64,000 nt of DNA from Papilionanthe hookeriana x Papilionanthe teres (taxonomy: Eukaryota > Streptophyta > Magnoliopsida > Asparagales > Orchidaceae): contig CM040428.1 of NCBI GenBank assembly GCA_022702705.1, positions 105,604,022 through 105,668,021 on the forward strand. The letters run 5' to 3'. The notes beneath the pieces were generated by a model. That model saw nothing but the letters and a program-made list of their open reading frames with translations, was not told the DNA's origin and did not search any database. Positions 12,993-25,076 of the stretch are shown piece by piece (positions within the stretch are counted from its first letter, which is position 1; the number at the start of each line of letters is the position of its first letter). The position numbers and the translations under genes are program-made.

Positions 12993-13358
12993 AGTTCAAT
13001 TTCTGGGTCCATATAAAATTTTTTCTGTAATTTTGATGGTTTCAACGTTATGCCATCACATAATTAGCCTCATTAATTAAGCAACTAACTAACAGTAAAT
13101 CTGCACAAACAACACAAACTTAACTTCAATATAAAAAATCCGTATTACAAGCATCCACACTTAAGCATTCACATATAAGTTCATCAAGCCATATAACTTC
13201 AGCATTACAAACACACTACGATACTCTAATGCTAAAAACTAAACATAAACACAGAATCAAAGCATAAGAAGTCCAATTATACTATATAATCAATCAAGCC
13301 AACATTAAACACACCAAAGCACAATAAAAATACCAGATACTAAATATAAGCAGAGTCA

Positions 13359-14484
13359 CTAATCATTGTAAGTCTCAGTACTATCTTCTCTTCTGATATC
13401 TCTAATAGATTAATGATGCACAAACAGATTGTAGAAGGGATGATACAGGAACTCATCAGTCAAATCCTCAACAATCACAGTATTCCTTTTCATCAAATTT
13501 ACTAAAATATCTTCTTTCAACCAGTGTGATCAAATTGTTCTTTCATTCTCTAATCCAAGTGATTAAATAAATCAAAGATATTATTAATAACATTCATAAG
13601 ATTCTATACCTCTTTCTCTAACTTCTTGATCTTCTTCAAAATCACTTGGGAACTTTAAGGAAAGTAAAGCTGAATTGGTCGTGAACTCTGAGATGGTAAA
13701 TATTCAATGAGGCTCATATCATTCTCATCTTCTATTGCCTGACAGTCATAAAAATTAGTAGGGTCTATAGGCCTCCAAGGAAGAAGCACTTTTTTCCCAA
13801 CTTTCATATGGAACATGTGACTGGCTGCAAATAAGAAATATGTTGGAAGGATGTCCAAGCCCATATTTGGATCCATGAACAATCAATCACAATATAGATT
13901 TCACAATTATATATATATATCGATCAGATTTCCAGTTTAAATACAGTAATTCAAAATAGCACTTTCCTTTGTCACTTTACTAATTTTCATAGTTGGAAGT
14001 AACTTTGCAGAAATAAAGTAATGCCATTGCTTCGACACCAAATTTAAAAATGCAGTAGAAAAACATATAATTCCTTTGTCTCTTAACTCCCAATCTTCAC
14101 TTTCATCAGTCAAACAACAATAAATTTCATTCATAATGTCCCTCGGCACATCACAATTCAAATAATGGCAGATAAGCACGTTCTCAATCATAAACAAACC
14201 ATTAATCTTCGAAGGAGTGAATGGTACAAACCTGCCTCATACATAGGCAAATCCTTAGTTGATTCTATGAATATTTGCATAAAACTCTTTCACAATAGGA
14301 ATGACTGTAGTGGCAGTAGTGTAGCATCACTCTTCCCAACGCCTCTGCACAATAATCTCTTCTACTCTAGTACTTTGAGTATCCATACCTAGATTCACAA
14401 AGCCTCTTTTTTTATAATCCTCCTCTTCATCATCACATTATTGAATAATCGCTACGCCTCAAAATTGACAAATTTTTGTCGATT
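13359..14484 (-). pseudogene. Element A ORF-X1: env-position protein with PF20167-like core
   Basis: The N-terminal block QKFVNFEA*RL matches RKFISFEAQRL in element B. Next come KKRGFVNLGMD, VEEIIVQRRWEE, VIPIVKEFYANIHRIN, then the PF20167-like core with KQWHYFISAKLLPT and KVTKESAILNYCI. The C-terminal half has a PIDPTNF stretch, a conserved helix NVINNIFDLFNHL and the terminal block DEFLYHPFYNLFVHH, ending DSTETYND plus stop. Several stops, mostly at Gln and Trp positions, and frameshifts make it non-functional. It is clearly related to X2 through the core but has its own ends. Function unknown. Confidence 0.72.
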
Positions 14485-14684
14485 GAAAACTCTAAATCTC
14501 AGAGTTTCTACGAATTTGGAATCCATTGGATGCGAATTTGGAATGAATCCTTTCATTTTTTGGATTTTAGGGGGTTAAAAACATGTTTTGAGAAGTTATT
14601 AGGATGAAATTCTACCTAAAACAACCAAAAATCATATTTTAAAACTCTAAGAACCGTCTCTAGAACTTTGGTATCGGTGGCGAT

Positions 14685-14736
14685 GGATAGGGCGTCGGCG
14701 GCGCCCAAACCCTGAAATTAGGTGCATCCGACCCCA
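14685..14736 (-). promoter_or_regulatory. Family A GC-rich motif upstream of ORF-X1
   Basis: Plus-strand GGATAGGGCGTCGGCGGCG at 14,685-14,703 matches the LTR copies at 17 or more of 19 bases. The second half (14,721-14,736, GGTGCATCCGACCCCA) is degenerate and sits 18 bp closer. It lies between the pol stop and ORF-X1. Confidence 0.55.
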
Positions 14737-14904
14737 GTGTTCAAAATGCACCGAAGTTCATTTTCATCCAAAATATTCTAATTCTTCGATACAATCCAAT
14801 AATTTCCAATCATTTATGATATTTACAAATGAGTAGGACTCAAATATTACAAACTACAAGCACAACTACTAAAAGTTAGCAAACAAGCATAAATAAGGTA
14901 AATA

Positions 14905-14948
14905 TGGGTTGCCTCCCACAAAGCGCTTCATTTAATGTCATCAGCCTG
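14905..14948 (-). promoter_or_regulatory. Conserved post-pol hairpin element (element A copy)
   Basis: Minus strand reads GACATTAAATGAAGCGCTTT, then GTGGGAGGCAACCCAT, just after the pol stop. TGGG and CCCA can pair around AGGCAA. The same block follows pol in B, C and D. Its role is unknown. Confidence 0.65.
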
Positions 14949-14961
14949 ACCAACGATTCAT

Positions 14962-16233
14962 TTATTCAGGTTGACTTAACATTAAAATCTCTTTAAAATC
15001 TGGTTGATACCCTTCAAAATATGGTTTTAATCTATGCCCATTAACTTTAAATATCTTTCCAGTTTTAGGATCCTCAATATCAACAGTTCCAAAAGAAGAA
15101 ACTCTTATAACAGTATGAGGTCCTATCCACCAAGACTTTAGTTTTCTAGTAAATAATTTCAATCTTGTATTGTATAGCAAATCTTTCTGTCTAGGATCAA
15201 ATTTCATTCTTAATATCTTCTGATCATGAAAAAATATTATTTTCTACTTATAAATCATATCTTTATGATAAGATTCATTTCTAATTTCTTCCAGTTCATT
15301 CAATTGCAATAATCTCTTCTCATCTACATTCTTTAAGTTAAAATTCAACTCTTTTATCACCCAATATGCTTTATGCTCCAATTTTACGGGTAAGTGGCAA
15401 GTCTTTCCAAATACTAATATATAAAGAGACATTCCAATAGGGGTCTTATAAGTAGTCCTATATGCCCATAATGCAGTATCTAATCTCACAGACAAGTCTA
15501 ATTTGTGAAGATCCACAATTTTCTCCAAAATTCTTTTAATTTCATGGTTAGACACTTCTGCTGAATCACCAGTCTGGAGATGATAACCAGTAGAGATTCT
15601 ATGAATAAGATTATATTTTCCAACCAAACTCTGAATTCGATTATTCCCAAAATGAGATCCACCATCAGTTATGATCATGCTCGGCATTACATATCTTGTA
15701 AAAATATTTTTCAATAAAAATTTTGAAACACTCCGAGCATCACATCAAAGTTAATCAATTGCTTCAATCCATTTTGAGACATAATCAACAGTGACCAACA
15801 CAAATAAATTTCCAAATGAGGGAGTAAATGGTCCCATAAAATTCAATCCCCATACATCAAAGATCTCAACTTCTAATGTAAAATTTAGAGGCATTTCATT
15901 TCTTCTAGAAATATTACCTACTCTCTGACATCGATCACATGATTTTATATATTTGTGTACGTTTCTAAAAATAGTAGGCCAATACAATCTAGATTGTAAA
16001 ATCATCTATGCAGCTTTAATAGTACCAAAAGGTCCTCCAAATTCTAAGTCATGATAAATCTGAATAATTGCTTTAATTTCTTCATATGGCACACTTCTTC
16101 TAATAATAAGAACCTTACATTGTTTATATAGGTAGGGCTCATTCCAAAAGTAAAATTTAACATCATATATAAATTTCTTTTGTTGTTTCCTTGTTAAATT
16201 AGGTGGCAAAATATCACTTACTATATAATTCAC
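14962..16233 (-). pseudogene. Element A integrase region of pol
   Basis: Integrase inserts retroelement cDNA into the chromosome. The N-terminal zinc-binding region ends in CDRCQRVGNISRRNEMPLNF. In the catalytic core the first catalytic Asp (VWGLNFMGPF, normally LDFMGPF) is Asn. The second Asp is kept (IITDGGSHF), as is a Glu-containing helix (SNHEIKRILEK). The C-terminal region has SWWIGPHTVIRV, GTVDIEDPKTGKIF and KVNGHRLKPYFEG, ending MLSQPE plus stop. Stops near 15,243, 15,750 and 16,005 break the frame. Confidence 0.85.
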
Positions 16234-16259
16234 AATATCAACATACTAAGGCAAATACT

Positions 16260-17720
16260 TGTCCTTATTATTGTAAAGTTACTCATCAGGGAAAGTTTCT
16301 GTAATTTCCTTCTCAAATTTAGATAGTTTATAGTACTCCAGTCTAGACAAATGGTCAACAATTTAATTATCAGTTCCTTTTCTATCAACTATGACAAACT
16401 TAAATTCTTGCGTTAGAAGTATCCATCGATTAAGCTTGGTTTAGCATCCTTCTATTGCATTAAATATTTGATAGCTGAATAGTTTGTATGCAATATACAT
16501 TTAGTTCCAATCAGATAAGGTCTGAAGTTTTCAAAACCTTACACAATAGCTAATAATTCTCTTTTCGTTTTGGTATAATTAATCTGAGCAACACTAATAG
16601 TTTTAGTAGCATAGTAAATAACTTTGAACATTTTGTTCTAAAGCAACTCCAATCGTAAAATCACTGACATCACACATAAGTTCAAATGATTTCTGCCAAT
16701 CAGGTGAAACATCTATAGGGGTAGAGATTAGTTTTTCCTTTAATAGTTCAAAGTCATTCAAACATTCTACACTAAAATCAAATTTTTTACCTTTTTCTAA
16801 AAGTTGGCGCAAATGTTTAGTAATTTTCGAAAAATATTTAATATAACGCCTATAAAATCTAGCTTGTCCTAAGAAAATCCATACCTCTCATTGTAGTAGG
16901 TGGTGGTAATTTCTCAATAACCTAAATTTTTGCAAGGTCAACCTCCATACCAAATTCAGAAATTTTATGCCTAAGTATAATTCCTCCTGCAACCATAAAT
17001 TGACATTTTTCCCAATTTAGAACTAAATTTATTTTCTCGCAAACCTCCAAAACTTTTTCAAAGTTATTTAAACATATGTCAAATGACGTTCCAATTACAG
17101 AAAAATCATCCATAAATACTTCTATTCCATTATCAATCATATTACTAAAAATCGACATCATACATCTTTGAAACATTGGAGGTGCATTACAAAATCCAAA
17201 GGGCATTTTTTTAAAACCAAAAATTCCATAAGGGCTAGTAAAACTAGCCTTTTCTAGATCTTTAGGAGCAATAGGTATTTGATGATAACCAGTATATCCA
17301 TCCAAAATCCTATAGTACTTGAGTCCGGAGAGTATATTCAACATTTGATCTAAAAAAGAAAGAGGAAAGTGATCTCTCCTAGTGGTGGCATTTAATTTTC
17401 TATAATCGATACAAATTTGCTAGCCATTACCTTGTCTTGTTTGTATATTTTCATTCCATTCATTTACATCAACAGTCACTCCTCCTTTCTTAGGGACACA
17501 ATGAATTGGACTTACTCAAGCACATTCTGAAATTGGATAAATACTTCCAGCATCAAGCCATTTTAAAATTTGTTTCTTTACTACTTCATTAATCATTGGA
17601 TTTAATCTCCTTTGCGGATCAGCTCTAGGTTTATGTTGTTCATCCAACAAAATTCTATGCATACAGATTGAAGGTCTTATTCCTTTAATTTCGACTAAGG
17701 TCCAACCAAAAGCCTTTTTT
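16260..17720 (-). pseudogene. Element A reverse transcriptase and RNase H
   Basis: RT keeps YRILDGYTGYHQIPIAP (first catalytic Asp), FTSPYGIFGFKKMPFGFCNAP and VFMDDFSVIG (catalytic Asp pair), then LNWEKCQFMV. RNase H begins at LMCDVSDFTIGVALEQ and continues through INYTKTKRELLAI to a degraded NYSAIKYLMQ (normally TDHS). The frame is broken by stops and frameshifts at several points. This is the region that copies element RNA into DNA and removes the RNA strand. Confidence 0.88.
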
Positions 17721-18159
17721 ATCTTTTTAAAGTATACAATAATTTTTGTTCTTGATATTCAATTAAATCTGAAGATACAATAATTGGTAAGGTAGATGAT
17801 TCTCCTAGAAACATGTATTTCAAATGATTATGAAGAATTTTCATTTCTAGTTCAGGAGGTTTTATGATAGATGGAATTAAACTTTTATCATCACTTTTCA
17901 CAGTATTCAACATTTCAAATCTTTCCTAAACATAGTCTAAATCTTCATTCTTCATATCATCAAAATCATCTTCACTTTCATTATCATCCTCACATTTCAA
18001 ATTTTTATTTTATATTTTCTCTTCCAACATCTCTTTAAAATGATCATCTCTCAAATAATCATAGATTTCCAATCGAAAGCAGTCATCATCTTTTTCTGTT
18101 GAGGGATATTTCATAGAATTCATAAAATTAAATGAAAACTCTTGATCAATAACTCTCAT

Positions 18160-18608
18160 AGTTAATTATCTTTTTTAAACATTAATCATAGCTCTTCCAG
18201 TGGAAAGAAATGGTCTTCCAAAAATAATTGGAATTTCTTTATCTTCCTCCAAATTTAATATAATAAAGTTCACAGGAAAGATAAATTTATCCACGTTCAC
18301 TAATACATCTTCCACCATTCCTTCAGGATAAGTAATGGAATGATCAGTGAAATTTCTCCTATTGCCAATCTTTTGAAAGTTGATAAAAGCATAAGGTTAA
18401 TACTAGCTCCTATATCACATAAAGCTCTACTGAAAAATTTTTCATCTATAACACATGGGATAGTGAAACTACCAGGGTCTTTAAGTTTTTTGGGAAGCAT
18501 TTTTTGAATAATTTCACTACACTCTCTGTTAAGTGCAACAGTCTCATTATCTATGAAATTTCTTTTCCTTTTAAGAATATCCTTCATAAATTTTGCATAA
18601 TCAAGCAT
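18160..18608 (-). pseudogene. Element A aspartic protease region
   Basis: Retroviral-type aspartic protease that cuts the Gag-Pol precursor. The active-site segment ALCDIGASINLM is intact at about 18,395-18,415. Upstream, LPKKLKDPGSFTIPCVI is the usual Athila linker. The downstream flap region is frameshifted near 18,340, and the GRPFLSTGRAMI block around 18,190-18,225 is still readable. Confidence 0.8.
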
Positions 18609-18620
18609 CTATTCTAATGC

Positions 18621-20197
18621 TTCAACAAAGGGAATATTCTTAGATAATTTATTAAGGATTTTTAAAAATTTTTAAATTGATTATCTTTATCTTGCTTTTT
18701 CAGTCTTTGAGGAAATAGAGGTGCTGGTTTTTCTACAGTAATTTTCATTGGTTCAAGCTGATATTCTATGTCTGAATATATTTTATTAGTCTATTTTTCA
18801 ATTTCCACCTTCTCTTTCTAAGTTTCAATATCTTTTTGCACTCTCGTTTCTAATTCTTTCCCACTCCTTAATTGAATAGCCTTAATTTGTTGTTTGATTT
18901 GATCTTTTGGATTGATCTCAACATTACTGGAAAGAGTCCCTGAAGGTCTATTATCAAACGTACTGAAAATATGTCCTAATTAATTTTCAATGTTCTTAAT
19001 CGCAACACCTTGAGTTTGTAACTGATTACACATATTTAAAATTAATTCCTTAGTAGAAAACTACTTTTCCTTAAATTGTGGGTTACTCCTAAAACTTGGA
19101 GGATAAGAAGGTCTAAAGTTTTTCTTTCCATGGTTGTTCAAATTTCCTACTGGGTTCATAGAATTGTTTCCCCATTGCGGGTTAACAACTTTGTTATTAT
19201 TCCAGTTTAAATGTAGATGATTCTTCCATCCAGAATTATAATAATTCGAATAAGGATTGTTAAGTCTATTATTTATAACTTTTAAGGTCTCATAAGGTGT
19301 TTAAGATTCTATTATTTGTTCGAATGAATTTTACTCTAGCACTAGGGGTGTTTGAGAATAATTCATTCTGTAATGATTTATTTTCTTCGAATGGGCAGCA
19401 ATTTGAGATACTATCATAGTTATAGCATCAAAATCATGAATACTAGATACTCTCTTAGGATTTACCCATTTAGAGAGCTATTGAAAATTGTTAGTAGCCA
19501 TCTTTTCTATTAACAAATATGCTTCATCCAAAGATTTTGACATAAATGATCCACCAGCAGCAGCATCTAAAATTGATCTCGGATATCCCACTAATCCATT
19601 ATAAAATGTTTGAATTAGTAACCAATCTGGTAAAGCAAGATGTGGGCACTTCCTAAGAAGATCTTCAAATCTTTCTGAGGCTTCATATATTGATTCCCCT
19701 TCAAACTAACCAACAGATGTAATATCATTTCTTAGCTTAGCAGATTTTTATGGAGGGAAACATTTTGACAAAAATTTTTGTGAATATTCTCCCTAAATTC
19801 TGATAGATCCAGGTGCTAACCAATTTAACCACGCCTTAGCATTATCCCTTATATAAAAGGAAAAAGTCTAAGTATGAAAGCATCATTCGACACTCCATCA
19901 TATTTAAAGGTAGCACAAAGTTCTAGAAAACTAGTGAGATGTAGATTAGGATCTTCGTTAGGTGTTCCTCCAAATTGAATGTTTTGAACCATTTGGATAA
20001 TAGCAGGTTTAAGCTTAAATGAATTAGCAACAACATCAGGATTTTAGTTAGTTAAGTGAATTTCATCTGTTATTGGGTTAGCATAATCTTTTAAAGGTCT
20101 TGGTATATTTTGTTTGTTTGCCATTCTATGAGGATTTTCAATTTTTTTTTTCAAATTTTTCTAACAGTACGCTCTAATTTTGAATTGTAAGGCACTA
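18621..20197 (-). pseudogene. Element A gag
   Basis: Structural capsid protein. The start region resembles PYDSELERT of elements C and D. Then come RPLKDYANPITDEIHL, a [11 protein letters not shown] stretch, [32 protein letters not shown] and LRLFPF, the Athila gag signature. Further on is the FNQLPNxP...YYNSGWKNH-type stretch, then a Gln/Asn-rich region. Many stops, for example after IHLTN and in the ISE*/SEFR* region. No zinc knuckle was recognised. Confidence 0.82.
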
Positions 20198-20332
20198 AAC
20201 CTACGGATCCAATCCTATGGATATAAAGTCACACAAAACACACTAGAAAGTAAACAAGCACACACACACTATTGCAAATTCAAAGTAACGGTTTTGAAAT
20301 ACTATAATTTTTACAGTTACCATTTTATACCA

Positions 20333-20350
20333 TCCCCATCAACAGCGCCA
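20333..20350 (-). other. Primer-binding site, tRNA-Asp type (element A)
   Basis: Minus strand TGGCGCTGTTGATGGGGA, starting 6 bases after the LTR. It matches the complement of the 3' end of plant tRNA-Asp(GTC), TGGCGCCGTTGCCGGGGA, at 15 of 18 bases. Confidence 0.85.
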
Positions 20351-20356
20351 AAAACA

Positions 20357-22025
20357 TGACTCGACCACTCGGTATCGGTGCACTGCCTCAACGTAAATAT
20401 TTAAAGGGTATTTTCAATTCAGTATCACAATATAATCAATCTCATATATAGGCAGGCACTCATATACGCAAGTATACGTATCGTTCAAGTAATACAGGGC
20501 TCTAGTGGAGTGCTAGTTATCGATCCCACGAGGAAGATAGGAACTTTATCAAAATATATTCACAATGCAAGTTCAAGTACTATTAAAGTTACTAATGCAA
20601 CGATAGCTACGACTAAGTTAACAAAAATTACTTTCTAAATTTCTAAACAGGATTAACTAACACACACTAAGTTTTGTATTGAAAGGTTCTAATATGGAAA
20701 AGTATCTTTGTTCTTGCAATAATTCTGTGATGGGTGATTGATATAGATTGATAATAAATTTTTATTGTGCCAAATAGGAGAAATTATATTCTTTACCCTC
20801 ATTAAAGTACACCCTCATCCAAGTATGAAATGAACATTGGCAAATCCTAGGCTTAGTCACTGAATCTAAGGATAGGCTGGGAGAATAATGGCTCTCACTT
20901 TGGAGCTCCCACTTCCCATCACCTGAAGGCTAACTCTCGCTTTAGATATCAAACTTTAGGACCAAATTGGTGATTTCAGCCTGTCACTCTAAAATCTCCA
21001 TTTCGACGCCCATCAAACCATATTTTCTTATTTATTTACACTCAATTCCCATGAACTATACAACTCATTCATAGACATTGAATGGATTTTCCACTATTGT
21101 TGTAGAACACTTAGTCCTTTTGGATTGAATGTTTCACAACAAGTTTTAACAATTCAATTGGCTAGAACAAAAACTAATTGAAGTTCAAAGTGAAAAACCA
21201 TCACAAATTCTTAACATTTTCATGGCACATCAAATCTACATCAACACTTCACCACATCACATTGCAAGTAGAAAGAAAAAGAAATCTGTTCATAATTCAT
21301 GAGGAAGATACAACAAAACATAAATTTTACATATAAAAGCAAAGTCATACAAACCACAAAAGTAAATATAACTTATCTCAATTTCTTCCTCAAGCAAATC
21401 CCTTGAAGTTCCTTTGATTCTTTTTTACTCTTCTCTACAACACTCATTCCTCTCCTTAGAATAGTATGGAAGAAGTATACTCTCACTTTCCTCCTTCTCC
21501 TACACTCCTTAGAGAAGAATTCCTCACAAAATAACACTTAACACCCACCCTCTACAAACCCTAACACACTCTCTTCACTATTTTTTCTTCAACACACTCA
21601 ACACACTCGACTCACACAACTTTTTGAGTGTCCATAACTGTCTATAATAGTCTAGAAATGAATTCCTCAAGAGTTTCTTCAAACAGCCCTTCAAAAAGCA
21701 TCCAAATACATTGAATTTTGATTTCCACCAACATTGGGACCGGCGACACTGGATAGGGCGCCGGTGGCACTGTGCCTCCTTTTAATTCTGAACTCTCTAG
21801 AGTTGGGTGCCAGTGGCACCCATTCTAAAATCAGTGGCGCCAAAATAGTCTTTTCTCCATCTTGCCCATTTTGATCCAAATTTGTTCCTTTTCGCTTTAT
21901 TTTCCTATCACCTAAAATCTACTTACCTGCACCAAAACATTAAGAATACCTTCATTTAAAGTGGAATATCACTAAAAATGAGTACAAATTATATAGCAAA
22001 AATCTAACATATTTTTGGTGCATCA
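20357..22025 (-). repeat. 5' LTR of element A
   Basis: Pairs with 8,428-10,107. TG...CA termini on the minus strand (TGATGCACC to GAGTCA). The family motif pair is at 21,751-21,769 (GGATAGGGCGCCGGTGGCA) and 21,805-21,820 (GGGTGCCAGTGGCACC), 54 bp apart. The conserved CCAAATAGG block is at 20,764-20,780. Confidence 0.93.
21751..21820 (-). promoter_or_regulatory. Family A GC-rich motif pair in the 5' LTR
   Basis: Same pair and spacing as in the 3' LTR and upstream of ORF-X2. It lies about 205-275 bases into the LTR from its 5' end, as expected for U3. Confidence 0.6.
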
Positions 22026-22084
22026 AAGACACCCTTCGAACAGCTTAAATCAACTTCATAACTTCTCAAGTCGTGCTGAAGTAA

Positions 22085-23759
22085 TGATTGGCTGCTGGTT
22101 ACTACAGACTTAATGTAATATTCAAAAGTATTTTCAATTCAGTTATAAAGTACAATCATTTTAATAATAAAGCAGCCAATCTATATGCAAGTATATGTAT
22201 CGCTTAAGTAATACAGAGCTCTAGCAGAGTCCTGGTTATCGATCCCATGGGGAGGAAGCAAACCTTAAAGCGTAGCACATAAATCCTATATTCAAATTTG
22301 CAAAGCACCAAAAGTAAATACTAAGATGCTAAAGTTTGCTAAAGAATTTAATAATTGTTAAAGTACTCTCTAGACTTAAGATTAAAGTTAACCATTACTA
22401 TACTAAGTTTTGTAATGTAAGGTTCAAATTTAGAGAAAGTGTCCTCCCCCTTACAATGATGTTATGATGAGTAAATGATATAGATCAGTACAATTATTGT
22501 ATCGTTCCAAATAGGAACATACCTATTCTTTATCCTCTTTCGAGTGTTATAAAGAACATTGGCTAATCGTATGTTTAGTCCCTAAATCAGTGGTTAGGCT
22601 GAAAGAATACTGGCTCTCACTCCAGAGCTCCTAATTCCCTTCGCCTGAAGGCTAACTCTCACTTTAATTTCCAAACTCTAGAACCAATTGGAAATTTTAT
22701 TCTGTCACCCTAAAATCTTCAACTCTACACCAATAAACCATATATCCCTATTTATTTGCACTCAACCCCGATGAACTACATCACTCAATCATGGACATTG
22801 AATGGAATCTCCACTTTTGTTGTAGAAAGCGTAGCCCTTTCGGATCGTATGTTTCACAACATATTTTATCAATTCAATTGGCCAAATCAAAAAGACAATG
22901 AAGAACGAAGTGAAAAATCATCACAATTTCTTATCTTTCAAATGGCGCATACAACCATTACTTCACCATTTATCATTGCAAGGAGAAAGATAAAGAAATC
23001 TACTCATAATTCATAAGGATGATGCTATAAAACAAAGAATTTATATATAAAAGCAAATTCACACAAACTATAAAAAGTAAATAAAACTTACTTAATTTCT
23101 TCCCCAAGCGAATCCCTTAATGTTCCTTTGAATCTCTTTCTTTCTTCATAACAACAAATAATTCTCTCTTAGAATAGTAGGGAAGAAGCAATCTCTCACT
23201 TTCCCTCTTCTCCAAGAACTTTTTTGAGAAGAATACTTCACAAAACAACAATTAACACCAAACCCTAAACTTAAACTCTCTTTAAAACTTCCTCTTTACT
23301 CACATGCACTACAAACACTCTCTAACCCAACACACACTACAAATACTCTCTAACCCAACACACACTACTAATTCTGGCACCCTAAACAAGTTAAAATAGT
23401 CTAGGAATAAATTTCCCAAGAGTTGCCTCAAGAATTCCCTAAGAAGTCATCCAAATGCATTGAATCTGGCCTCCACAGACATTGGGTGCCCTCGGCGCCC
23501 TATTACATGATTTAATTTTGAACTCACTGGAAAAACTCGTCGTCAGCGTTGGTTTGGGCGCAGTCGGCATCAGAACTTCAAATCCTGGGTTTCGTCTTTT
23601 TTTCCTCCAAATTCATTCCTTTTAGATTCTTTTTTCTCTAATTACATAAAATCATCATACTTGCAATAATAAATGAAGAATATCTTCCATTAAAGTGCAA
23701 TATCACCAAAAATGAGTATTAAATGCTTATGAAAAATCAAATATATTTTTGGTGCATCA
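22085..23759 (-). repeat. 3' LTR of element B
   Basis: Plus strand from TGATTGGCTGC to GGTGCATCA, about 1,675 bp, alignable by eye with the LTRs of A along its length (for example the CAGTT...AAGTAATACAG(A/G)GCTCTAG block, ATCGATCCCA, and the CCAAATAGG block at 22,501-22,519). The family B motif is at 23,545-23,574. Confidence 0.85.
23545..23574 (-). promoter_or_regulatory. Family B GC-rich motif in the LTR
   Basis: Plus-strand AGCGTTGGTTTGGGC followed by GCAGTCGGCATCAGA. Copies of the same 30-base motif lie upstream of X2 (26,615-26,644) and of X1 (28,392-28,421). Its sequence differs from the family A motif at the equivalent LTR position. Confidence 0.6.
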
Positions 23760-24344
23760 AAATTCCCAAAACTTAACTATTACTTGTCTTCAAGTAATCT
23801 TTTTACTACATAAAAATATTGATTTTAGTAGTAAATTTTACTTAATGATTACAATGATTTTTTATTTAAATAAATATAATAACAAGATTTTTAAAAAGAT
23901 TCTCAATAACTTAGGTAAAAACTATAGGTATAAGAACATCTAGTAATCAAGTCGAAGAGTTCTAGCTTCCTATTTATTTCAAGAATAACCATAATTTATC
24001 ACATTAAGGGTGCTTTTTAAGTTTCATATGAAAAATAAGTTCACGAATACTCTATTAGTACGGGTGCTAATACTTTAAATATAAATTCAGAGATGTAACT
24101 AAGTTCTTTCCTTAAGTGAATTCAAGTGAAGCCAATTTATTTGCATCTCCTCAAGCTTCTCCTCACATATATTTTATTTTTCTTTCTTTTCTTTTTTTTG
24201 GAATTGCTTTTCAATCCTTTTTCATTTTTTTCTTTTTTTTTCTTTTTCTTGTGAGGATTACTATATCTGGACAACCTTTAGTAATTTTGAACTTCACTGT
24301 CCTCTTCTTAAGGTTGGAACTTGAAACATTTCTTTACTTTATAT

Positions 24345-24409
<65 letters not shown>

Positions 24410-25076
24410 TTTTAATAATTCATCATAATTTCCCAATATTTTCTTCTCACATAAACCTCTAAGTCACTTAACATCTAAAAAATATAGTTTTCTTTACTTT
24501 ATATAGTTAACTATAGTCTAATCATCTTATACTAAATATTCTTAACCAATAAAGTTAACCTTCATTACCAAAAATCTTTCATTCAAATCTACTATGGTGT
24601 TTAAATAAGATAAAAAATTTAGTGATTTAGAGTTATGCTCAACTACTTTAAGTCATGCTAAAATAGTTTTAAAAATATATTTTAGTTGAGAAGAAAAAAC
24701 AGTTAATTTTTCCTCCCCCAAACTTAAGTTTTTCAGTGCATATCTAATTATAAAACAGAGATAAAAATGAAAAGAAAACTAACTGTTTTGTGCCGGGCTT
24801 TTGATTCTTAATTAAAATTTTAATATAGGTATAAAATAGTTAGAAGTATTGTTCATATATATATCAGAGATTTGCAAAGTAAAGTAAATTAAAAATGTTA
24901 CTTAAAACACTTAATACAACATCCATCACAAATTTACTATTATAGTGACAAATTAACATAAACTTCAATTCAACTTAACTAAAATGAAAGTACAATTAGT
25001 ACACACAACTTCTAAAAAAAAGCAAACAACAAACACAAAAATCAACAAGACAATAACAAACATAAAGAGTACTACT
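23760..25076 (-). other. Element B 3' untranslated region
   Basis: Non-coding, matching the same region of A. It contains the pyrimidine tract with CCTCACA/TGTGAGG edges (about 24,160-24,265), the TA repeat below, and the conserved purine tract AACTTAAGTTTGGGGGAGG (minus strand, 24,712-24,731). The likely plus-strand primer next to the LTR reads AAGTTTTGGGAATT. Confidence 0.7.
24341..24407. repeat. TA microsatellite
   Basis: About 30 units of TA/AT. It is absent from the matching place in element A, so it expanded after the two families split. Confidence 0.95.

Larger units (their letters stand above)
8428..22025 (-). mobile_element. Element A: complete but inactive Athila-type Ty3/gypsy LTR retrotransposon
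   Basis: Minus-strand element of about 13.6 kb with LTRs of 1,680 and 1,669 bp, both starting TGATGCAC and ending TCA when read on the minus strand. The flanking pentamers AAGAT (8,423-8,427) and AAGAC (22,026-22,030) look like a target site duplication with one mutation. The order on the minus strand is 5' LTR, PBS, gag, PR, RT, RNase H, INT, ORF-X1, ORF-X2, 3' LTR. gag-pol has many stops and frameshifts. By eye the two LTRs differ at roughly one base in seven over their first 140 bases, so the insertion is old. The Athila lineage call rests on gag and pol motifs, the tRNA-Asp PBS and the env-position ORFs. Confidence 0.9.

Noticed and set aside
22756..23016. 86-codon plus-strand ORF inside the LTR of element B
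   Set aside because: Antisense to the element and not open in the LTRs of A.
24965..25076. Hydrophobic C-terminal stretch (VVLFMFVIVLLIFVFVVCFF) at the end of an X2 ORF in element B, resembling an envelope transmembrane anchor
   Set aside because: It arises from a frameshift that reads past the ancestral DDDW stop into T-rich 3' UTR. In A the matching DNA lies after the stop and is broken by stops.
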